In this document: piece by piece, positions 37,672-44,122 of the stretch
How the letters are laid out: each line of letters opens with the position of its first letter
Position numbering within the stretch: the stretch's first letter is position 1
IMG/VR virus record: IMGVR_UViG_3300046413_001279
Coordinates: 1-44,122 of that record
Direction: 5' to 3' (one strand)
Length of the DNA stretch: 44,122 nucleotides
DNA from: a virus
The notes under the pieces: generated by a model
The model's database searches: none
What the model was told of the DNA's origin: nothing
What the model saw: only the letters and a program-made list of their open reading frames with translations
Translations under genes and position numbers: made by a program

Positions 37672-40600
37672 TAACTTCCTAATATTCTTGTTATTTCTCC
37701 TTTTGCAGATAATGTTGCTTTTCTAATAGCTAAATCAATAAATCTACTTTGATTTCTATCTACTTTTTTAATTAAAGCTGAACCTGTTCCAATTGCTATA
37801 CCGCCCTCCCCATCATCATAATTAATAGTAACTCTTACTGGATCTCCTCCTTTAAGTGTACGTCTTTCTGGAGTGATGGTTTCTTTAGCAAATCGACCTT
37901 GATACGTAAATGTTTTAACTTGGCTATTTTCAAGTTCAGTATTTTGTGTATCCCAATCTTTTTGTGGTTTGCCTGGATTGTCTAATTCAGCATTTGATAG
38001 TGCTACATCTCTATTAAATTGTACATAAAAATGAACTGAATCAATATAACCTGAGAATGAACCACCCCATTTAATTCCAGATTTTTCAGCCATTGCAACA
38101 ATACCTTGTTCAATCCATGGGTTTCTTTCTTTCTTTTTAAATGTTCTACCTTTAGGGTCTGTAACATTAAAATCAACACCTGCTGCATAATTATGTACAG
38201 ATCTACCAGGTGCGGCATTTTTAGGATTTTCTGCTTTTAATTCTACTGATCTTGAGAATGGTCTAAATACTGCATTTATAGTAATAACATAATCATCGTA
38301 TCCTCCATCTCTTAAACTTTCATAGAAATTTCTAAAGGCATATTGAATATTTTCATTCATGTAACTAACGGCTGTTTCTAATGAAATTTCTTTTCCATAT
38401 GTTGCATCATTTACCTTTTTACCACTTACCGTTCTATTATCAATAAATTTTAAAGGTTTATCTCTTTTTAAATTAAATGGATCAATTGGACCTTCATTAG
38501 CTGGAATGTCGTAAGCTCCCCCTTCGGTACCTACATAAGTCATATTAGTAAATGGAGATTTTGGTGTATCCTGAACATTAGGTACAGCTAAAGTACCAAT
38601 ACTAGTTTGCCAATTGTTATCACTAATAGAGTGATCTACTTTATCAATTATAAATTTTACTGCTTTATCATAGGCAGGAGGTAAAAAATCTTGTCTTATT
38701 TGGCAACCATTATAAATTTTAATACCAGATAATCCTTCCATAGTCATACCTAGCTTAATTGGTATAAAACCAGCTTTGTTAGAAGGTATTCCAGTTTCAA
38801 CAAATATTTTTTCATTTTGTAAATTTACATAACCATTAAAACTTTGATGTCCTTCACTTACAAAATCATCAGCCATAGTTGTGTATAAAGTTTCATCATC
38901 ATCAAATGTTATAGTTTTAAAATCACCATTATCCATTGGAACTTTTACTGTACCACCAAAAGCTCTAACTAAATATAATTGATAATTACTATTAAATTGT
39001 TCAGACTCATCATAAAAATAAGCTTGTATAGCAGAAAATGCTTTTCCTAAAGAAGTTGCAGCAAAAGCTTTACTTATAATTTCTTTTACTTGAAGGGCAA
39101 TATCAGTTGTTTTTGCTAGAGTTAAAAATGTGTAATAAGTTACATTTTCAAAAGTTACTCCCTTATAAGGTACATCTTTTCTTATAGTAAGTTCTGAATT
39201 TCTTTGTTCATTGTCTTTTTTATTATCCCCAAAAATACCAAAACTATCTTTTTTAACATTTCTAGTAAAAACTAAGTTTAATACTTCATTTCTTGTTCTT
39301 TCTCTAAAAAGAGAAATTCCCCCAAATAAGGCAGAACCAACAGCTTCTCCAGTTGAAAATTCTGCAGATTCAGGAGCATTATCCCAAGCATTATCCTGTT
39401 CTTCAGTACCTAGGTTAGTAAAATCAGCTCCTGGAGTGTCAACCATTGATGGGTTTGTTCTGTCCATTAAACCAATGTTCCATTTAGAAAATGCAGTTGC
39501 ATCTGTATTTCTTGTTGAACTACCTTGAGCAGTAGCTCCGATTGATATTTGACTAGCTAAATCGGGTGTAATGCTGGTTTCAAAACTAAAATCAGTTATA
39601 AAATTAGATGAACCAGACATATTATAACCAAAAATTTCAAAACTAGGAGGTGAATCTAAACCTAAATTAGGTATTGGATTTTGGTCAATAATAGTAAGTA
39701 CATTATCATCTTTTACTATAACTTCTAAATCTATAACATTACCCAAAGCTTTATTAATCCCAGTAACTATCTTAGTCATAAATTCAAATAAACTTAAATC
39801 ACCCTTTTTATCTGTTTGTTGTAAAACTTCAGCTATAAATTCAAAATTTAAATAAATATTCATTACCCTTCCATAATAACAAGGACCAGAATTAAAAGTA
39901 AATTGTTTTAAATCATCTAAATATTTAGGTATTAAAAGTTCATCAATTTGACTTTCACTACCATAATAAAATTCAGGTTTAATTAAGCAAACTTTTGGAT
40001 CTAATGATATTAAATTAGGATAAGTATTACATATATTAGTTATTTCATCATTTTCTATATTTAATACTAATTCTGGGTTATCTTTAATGATTAAGGGAAT
40101 AATTCTATCTCTTAAAATATCTAATAATTGTCCTAAAGTCATAAAATAGTTATAATTAGGCAAATCAATAGAAGGATAATCACCCGAAAAGAAACCATCA
40201 TAATGCTCTCTAGAATGTTCCCAAGAAAAGAAAGGACCATTAGAACTAACTCCATCTTTTCTATCTTCCCATTTTAGATCTCTTACTAGTTTATACATGT
40301 AATAAGAAATTTGAGAATCACCTGCTGTACCAACAATTGCAGAATCTTTTAAATCACCTAAAGGTGTAGAACTATACCCAAAAAATGTAAATGTATCATC
40401 TTCAATTTGGTTAGCTGAAAGGGCTAAAACTTTATTTTTAGCTGAAATTGATTCTATAACATCTCCTAAAGTAATTAAATCTATAGAAATATCATACGTA
40501 CCATCTGGGTTGAAAGACCAATCAAAATTAGTTACTTTCCCAAAAAAACCATCATAATTGTAACTATATAACTTTCTATAAGTTATTATTTTTTGAAGTA

Positions 40601-41333
40601 TTGAGTTTTGAGTTACTTTAGCTGTTTTAAAAAATTCATCTTCAATTAATGTTGTACCAACATGTTGTAATTGACCATTAGTATCAATGTATTTATCAAA
40701 ACCCCATTCTAACATCATAGTGTAACCTAATCTAAGATAAAGTAATTCAATTAAATCAAACTGGAATTTATTATAGGCTTTTAAAGTAACTTTAGCTTTA
40801 CGAATAGAACCCCTATTAATACATTCTATACTACAATCAATTAAACCAGGAGCAGGTGAAAGACCAAAATTGGTACCACCTAAACCATAAGAACTATTAT
40901 TATATAAGCTATTAGTTTTAGCAACTCCAGATCTTGATTCATATCTATCAAAAGTCCCATCTGGTTTAAATTTAACTTCTGATAAAGTATTAAATAATAC
41001 ACCTTTTTGTGCTAATTGGTTACCTGTAAAATTTTCAACATCTTGAATACCTATAGCTTTTAATCTTTCAATTCCATCCGGAACCCTATCTTCATTAACA
41101 TCTAAAGCTTTAGGTTCAAAACCTTTATCTTTTGTAGCAAAATCAACTCTTGTATCTTCTCCAATTACATAAACTGAAGATGCAAGTTTTAACCAAGCAT
41201 TTCTATTATTTAAATATTGTATTTGAGCAGGAGTTCTTTTTTGATTAAGACCACTACCATGGATAGATTGTCTTCTTTCTATTTCTAATAGAAGTAATTC
41301 ATCAAATTGTTCCCCAATTATATTTCCATTCAT
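37671..41333 (-). CDS. Baseplate hub protein with embedded M15 peptidase
   Basis: 1220 aa. The first 900 residues are beta-rich virion sequence with no named domain (VTLKAYNKFQFDLIELLYLRLGYTMMLEWG at 195-225 suggests a tube/hub domain). At about 985-1105 is a peptidase M15 domain: SVHNYAAGVDFN (zinc ligands H1047, D1054) and DSVHFYV (H1101), the pattern of D,D- or L,D-peptidases. A 115-residue beta tail follows. The virion would cut peptidoglycan peptides during entry, replacing the gp5 lysozyme of T4. Coupled to the next gene by one base. Confidence 0.75.
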   Translation of the reverse strand: MNGNIIGEQFDELLLLEIERRQSIHGSGLNQKRTPAQIQYLNNRNAWLKLASSVYVIGEDTRVDFATKDKGFEPKALDVNEDRVPDGIERLKAIGIQDVENFTGNQLAQKGVLFNTLSEVKFKPDGTFDRYESRSGVAKTNSLYNNSSYGLGGTNFGLSPAPGLIDCSIECINRGSIRKAKVTLKAYNKFQFDLIELLYLRLGYTMMLEWGFDKYIDTNGQLQHVGTTLIEDEFFKTAKVTQNSILQKIITYRKLYSYNYDGFFGKVTNFDWSFNPDGTYDISIDLITLGDVIESISAKNKVLALSANQIEDDTFTFFGYSSTPLGDLKDSAIVGTAGDSQISYYMYKLVRDLKWEDRKDGVSSNGPFFSWEHSREHYDGFFSGDYPSIDLPNYNYFMTLGQLLDILRDRIIPLIIKDNPELVLNIENDEITNICNTYPNLISLDPKVCLIKPEFYYGSESQIDELLIPKYLDDLKQFTFNSGPCYYGRVMNIYLNFEFIAEVLQQTDKKGDLSLFEFMTKIVTGINKALGNVIDLEVIVKDDNVLTIIDQNPIPNLGLDSPPSFEIFGYNMSGSSNFITDFSFETSITPDLASQISIGATAQGSSTRNTDATAFSKWNIGLMDRTNPSMVDTPGADFTNLGTEEQDNAWDNAPESAEFSTGEAVGSALFGGISLFRERTRNEVLNLVFTRNVKKDSFGIFGDNKKDNEQRNSELTIRKDVPYKGVTFENVTYYTFLTLAKTTDIALQVKEIISKAFAATSLGKAFSAIQAYFYDESEQFNSNYQLYLVRAFGGTVKVPMDNGDFKTITFDDDETLYTTMADDFVSEGHQSFNGYVNLQNEKIFVETGIPSNKAGFIPIKLGMTMEGLSGIKIYNGCQIRQDFLPPAYDKAVKFIIDKVDHSISDNNWQTSIGTLAVPNVQDTPKSPFTNMTYVGTEGGAYDIPANEGPIDPFNLKRDKPLKFIDNRTVSGKKVNDATYGKEISLETAVSYMNENIQYAFRNFYESLRDGGYDDYVITINAVFRPFSRSVELKAENPKNAAPGRSVHNYAAGVDFNVTDPKGRTFKKKERNPWIEQGIVAMAEKSGIKWGGSFSGYIDSVHFYVQFNRDVALSNAELDNPGKPQKDWDTQNTELENSQVKTFTYQGRFAKETITPERRTLKGGDPVRVTINYDDGEGGIAIGTGSALIKKVDRNQSRFIDLAIRKATLSAKGEITRILGS

Positions 41334-41338
41334 AACTT

Positions 41339-41659
41339 TTAGTATCCATTTAATTCATTATAACTAGCAATAATTGATCCTATTTGAGAAGGTATCCTTA
41401 ATTGCACCCCAGGAGTAATAAAATAAGATCCCTGGTTGAATGAATTATTAGCAATTGAAATAACCCACCATAAAGATGAATCATTATAATATTGTTGAGC
41501 TAATTGATCAAATCTATCTCCTTCTTCTGCATAAACGTAAGTATCCTCATAACTTAAAGGAATATCAGGATATTTTGCTGTACCATAATATCTTTTACCT
41601 CTAATTGTTTTATACTCATTAGATTTTTTTAAAATTGGTATTTTACTATAACGTGCCAT
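41339..41659 (-). CDS. 53: Baseplate wedge protein, gp53/LysM-like
   Basis: 106 aa. A central LysM-like stretch YVYAEEGDRFDQLAQQYYND-SSLWWVISIANN (about 41-71) leads to a closing strand PGVQLRIPSQ, as in T4 gp53 homologues of marine phages. Gp53 joins the wedge and hub. It overlaps the 685-aa gene by one base and precedes the hub gene by 5 nt. The name is based on motif and neighbours. Confidence 0.7.
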   Translation of the reverse strand: MARYSKIPILKKSNEYKTIRGKRYYGTAKYPDIPLSYEDTYVYAEEGDRFDQLAQQYYNDSSLWWVISIANNSFNQGSYFITPGVQLRIPSQIGSIIASYNELNGY

Positions 41660-43716
41660 TAGGTAGAAGTTGGTTTTTGTGGGATATAATTATAACCTTC
41701 TCCCGAAGAATAGTTATTATTAAATCCATTATTTAAAGCTAAATATCTTTCTTTACCATATGAATTAATATAATTTGCTTCCGCGCCCATAAAGTCTGAA
41801 TTAGCAAATGTGTTTTGTTGAACTCTTGGTACAAAATCATGTATTGGTATAAAGTTAAATCCAGATACTTTAATTATCATAGGCATTTCTTTTACTGTTG
41901 AATCAGAAGCTCCATCAGGTCCTAAAGCTATATCCCAAGGGGAATCATCAGGTACTTCTAAACTCATACCAGTTATTAAACCAGGTTGTTCATAAAACCA
42001 ACCACCCATTGTCAATGTAATAAGATTTCCTTGCATATACCCGACATCTGAATAATCTGGTGCTAATGTTGAAGCTAAATAATTTAACTTTTGATACATT
42101 GGTATTAGTTCTTGTTTTGATTGAGCTGCAACAGTCCAACCTAAAGAAACTTGTCTATCAAATCCTTGGTATTTATAAAAATTTTCTGCTCTACCCATAA
42201 ATTTCTGAGACATCCAGTCAGCAGAATAACTATCACTTAAATTATCAATAAATGCTCTAAAGTGAATATATGTTTTTTCAGATGGGTTATTATTATCCAT
42301 TATACCAATTCTAAACTTTACTAAATCATTTTTGATTTCATTTTGAATTGGTCCTTCAGATTTATATAGAGGCAAACCTGTTATTTTATCTAAAGGTTCT
42401 AATAATTTATCTGTAGCATTTAAAGCATTTTTACCCCAACTATAATTTTTTAATCTACCCCTTTTTCCTGGATTACCTAAATTAACTCTTTTTTCTATAT
42501 TATATTCAATATAATCAGGTGATTTAGGTATTAATTCAGTATCATTTATTAATTTTTCTTCAAAATTAGGCTTTATACCTGTATTTGTTCTAGCAAAATT
42601 ACCTCCTGGTTCATAATAATCTTCTATTTGTTTTTGATTAAAAGCAGCAAATCCAGAAGAAACACCACTAATACTACCTGATAGTATTAAATTAGTAGGT
42701 TTAAAATCAAATTTAACTTGGGTTGGGGAAATTTGATTACTTTCAAAACCTTCTGGTTTAAAAATTGTATTTTGATAAACTGAAGTAAGTGCAGGTTGTA
42801 ATAAACTACCTGAGGATATTATTGAATTGTTATTTAAAAATCTTGTTAAAGCAGTAACCCTTGGATTACTAATAATATTATTAAATGATTGAGCGGCTTT
42901 TGCTAAAGCTGGTAATGGGAAATTAGTTGCGAATGAACCAGAAAATTGACCAGTATTACTCATTTGATTAATACCAGTTCTATATTCACTAACCATATCA
43001 ATGTTAGTTTTACCTACTCCTAAAGTAGCTCCTGGACCACCAACATAGCTATATAAATTATTATCAGTTGTTTTATTATCTATTTTAGGTAAGAATCCTA
43101 CTAATCTACTTTTTACCCCCCTATTATTCTCTGGGCTAGTATCTCCTTTTGTAATTCTTATATAAGTTGGTAGGGTTATTCCTTTTGGATCTGTTTGAAC
43201 ATCACCTGGTGCCATCCCTACCATTGGATTAAATGGATTTAATCCTTGTTTATTTGGATGAATACCGATGCCTGTTCCTGCTACACTAGCTAAAGTTGAT
43301 AAAGGTGTAAATACACCTTGATTCATTGCTAAATTATCTTGTATAAATTGACCAATTGCAGTATTTCGAGTTGGAGCATCATCATCTGATCCAGCCCAAT
43401 TTAAATAACCAGTAGCCGTATTTACATTTGTTAAGGAAAGTACATTTTGTTTTGCTAAATATAAAGGACCATTAGGGGATCTAAAGTCGAATAACATTTG
43501 GGTCATTCTAGAGACATCATTAATAACGGCTCTAGGAAATAGTGTCCCACCCCTTAATAAAAAATCTGGTCCACCAGTTCGTCCTACATCTTGAAAACTG
43601 GATGGTATTTTTTTTATTACATATGGTTGATTACTATTACCACCGCCTAACGTATCTTTACCAAACTTAAGTTTAGTTAAGTCGGTTTGAAGATTGACTA
43701 AACCCCTACTTGCCAT
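41659..43716 (-). CDS. Tail or baseplate structural protein, 685 aa
   Basis: 685 aa, rich in N, G and P, with no named domain in the first 430 residues. The last 200 hold FRAFIDNLSDSYSADW-x10-FYKYQGFDRQVSLGWT-V-AAQSKQELIPMYQKLNYLAS, a pattern like the tail-tube cap proteins (gp48/gp54) in T4-like phages. It is followed by the gp53-like gene, as in many such phages. The tail-tube-cap proposal is weak; a virion role is firm from context. Confidence 0.65.
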   Translation of the reverse strand: MASRGLVNLQTDLTKLKFGKDTLGGGNSNQPYVIKKIPSSFQDVGRTGGPDFLLRGGTLFPRAVINDVSRMTQMLFDFRSPNGPLYLAKQNVLSLTNVNTATGYLNWAGSDDDAPTRNTAIGQFIQDNLAMNQGVFTPLSTLASVAGTGIGIHPNKQGLNPFNPMVGMAPGDVQTDPKGITLPTYIRITKGDTSPENNRGVKSRLVGFLPKIDNKTTDNNLYSYVGGPGATLGVGKTNIDMVSEYRTGINQMSNTGQFSGSFATNFPLPALAKAAQSFNNIISNPRVTALTRFLNNNSIISSGSLLQPALTSVYQNTIFKPEGFESNQISPTQVKFDFKPTNLILSGSISGVSSGFAAFNQKQIEDYYEPGGNFARTNTGIKPNFEEKLINDTELIPKSPDYIEYNIEKRVNLGNPGKRGRLKNYSWGKNALNATDKLLEPLDKITGLPLYKSEGPIQNEIKNDLVKFRIGIMDNNNPSEKTYIHFRAFIDNLSDSYSADWMSQKFMGRAENFYKYQGFDRQVSLGWTVAAQSKQELIPMYQKLNYLASTLAPDYSDVGYMQGNLITLTMGGWFYEQPGLITGMSLEVPDDSPWDIALGPDGASDSTVKEMPMIIKVSGFNFIPIHDFVPRVQQNTFANSDFMGAEANYINSYGKERYLALNNGFNNNYSSGEGYNYIPQKPTST

Positions 43717-43719
43717 TTA

Positions 43720-43929
43720 TTACTCAGGTAAGTTATTAAGATACTTATCATTTTCACTGATAGTAGCTTTTAACTGAGTAGGACTTGGTAAATTATTCAT
43801 ATATGGTTGCCCATCTAATGAATATGTCTTATGAAGGGTAGATAATGCTTGATCAACAATAGCTGGAGAAGCTCCATCCAAACCTGTTAATGCTGATTCA
43901 CCTGCTCTTAATTTGTCTAATAAACTCAT
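43720..43929 (-). CDS. Hypothetical 69-aa protein in the virion block
   Basis: 69 aa, no transmembrane segment, no family recognised. MSLLDKLRAGESALTGLDG is a helix start; the second half is coil (NNLPSPTQLKATISENDKY). Its spacing of 3 nt to the 685-aa gene places it in the virion transcript. It follows a 28-nt gap with an AT-rich TATTTATAATAAAATAA leader. Confidence 0.5.
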   Translation of the reverse strand: MSLLDKLRAGESALTGLDGASPAIVDQALSTLHKTYSLDGQPYMNNLPSPTQLKATISENDKYLNNLPE

Positions 43930-43957
43930 AATTAATTATTTTATTATAAATATTGGG

Positions 43958-44122
43958 TTATTGAACACTATATAAACCTACTGGTGATATTTGAGGTTTT
44001 TTAGCGTTTTGTGTTACTAAAGTAGCTAATAAGGCATTAGTTTTACTATTATCATTCATTGCTACTGTACCTGCTGGTGAGGAAACAACATCATTACCCC
44101 TAGGAAATAAATTAGTTCCGGC
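43958..44122 (-). CDS. Virion-block protein, 5' part outside the window
   Basis: An open frame enters at the right edge (AGTNLFPRGNDVV) and ends with TAA at 43958-43960, giving 54 visible residues, ending in KPQISPVGLYSVQ. Low-complexity coil, no family recognised. It is the first visible gene of the virion block, with a 28-nt gap before the next. Confidence 0.5.
   Translation of the reverse strand, partial: AGTNLFPRGNDVVSSPAGTVAMNDNSKTNALLATLVTQNAKKPQISPVGLYSVQ

Noticed and set aside
39211-39528. 105-aa plus-strand frame opposite the hub gene, and similar ones at 32747-33064 and 34431-34775
   Set aside because: All are mirror frames of long real genes with ordinary AT-rich composition; no start context or family.
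43943-43950. Plus-strand TATAAATA resembling a T4 late promoter
   Set aside because: All genes around are on the minus strand, so a plus-strand promoter has no gene to serve; the match is likely chance in AT-rich DNA.

Overview
The window is an AT-rich stretch of a large tailed-phage genome. Every gene I can support lies on the minus strand, so transcription runs from high to low coordinates. The replication set is that of the T4 superfamily: sliding clamp gp45, clamp loader gp44/gp62, family B polymerase gp43, helicase gp41, UvsX, gp32 and a 5'-3' exonuclease. NrdA/NrdB, 2OG-Fe(II) oxygenases, Hsp20, MazG and gp53-like baseplate genes fit a marine T4-like myovirus. A Bacteroidota (Flavobacteriia-like) host is inferred from three things: a lipoprotein with a C-Q-K-D-E-E surface-export-type signal, AT-rich translation starts without Shine-Dalgarno sequences, and recurrent TATATTG boxes resembling the Bacteroidota -7 element TAnnTTTG.

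Layout from high to low coordinates, which is the order of transcription. 44122-37018: virion genes (a tail/baseplate protein, a gp53/LysM-like protein, a 1220-aa baseplate hub with an embedded M15 peptidase). 36982-28154: replication and nucleotides (a divergent family A-like polymerase, gp32, UvsX, flap exonuclease, gp41, NrdB, NrdA). 28099-22548: an envelope cassette (two predicted outer-membrane beta-barrels, a surface-type lipoprotein, a cysteine-less thioredoxin-fold exported protein, two paralogous membrane-anchored coiled coils, holin-sized membrane proteins, a DUF5675 protein with L,D-transpeptidase-like motifs). 22453-15835: a 7-deazaguanine pathway (DpdA/TGT-like transglycosylase, QueC, QueD, QueE, FolE) with a tRNA-Gln, an odd tRNA-like RNA and thioredoxin. 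15854-10212: PRTase, MazG-like, a DNA polymerase split into two genes around a sulfotransferase and a DUF6165 gene, then the clamp. 10201-4098: oxygenase, Hsp20, GroES, GroEL, clamp loader, Nmad1 and a Cas4/RecB-like nuclease. 2922-1: two GT4 glycosyltransferases and an incomplete gene.

How the genes work together: FolE, QueD, QueE and QueC would make a 7-deazaguanine base that the DpdA-like enzyme could exchange into phage DNA, giving protection from restriction. NrdAB, MazG and the PRTase manage nucleotide pools for the replisome. GroEL, GroES and Hsp20 form a phage-owned folding set. The envelope cassette probably remodels the host surface, blocks superinfection or carries out lysis.

The strongest signals for a second look are the 7-deazaguanine module with eroded metal sites, two different DNA polymerases (one split), a tRNA-like element with an expanded anticodon arm, and a repeated TTCGTATATTG box that at four genes sits exactly 5 nt from the ATG, suggesting leaderless mRNAs. 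No gap without a gene exceeds 300 bases; the longest (22959-23089) holds a promoter within an inverted repeat and a leader hairpin. I saw no CRISPR array, insertion sequence, integrase or origin.
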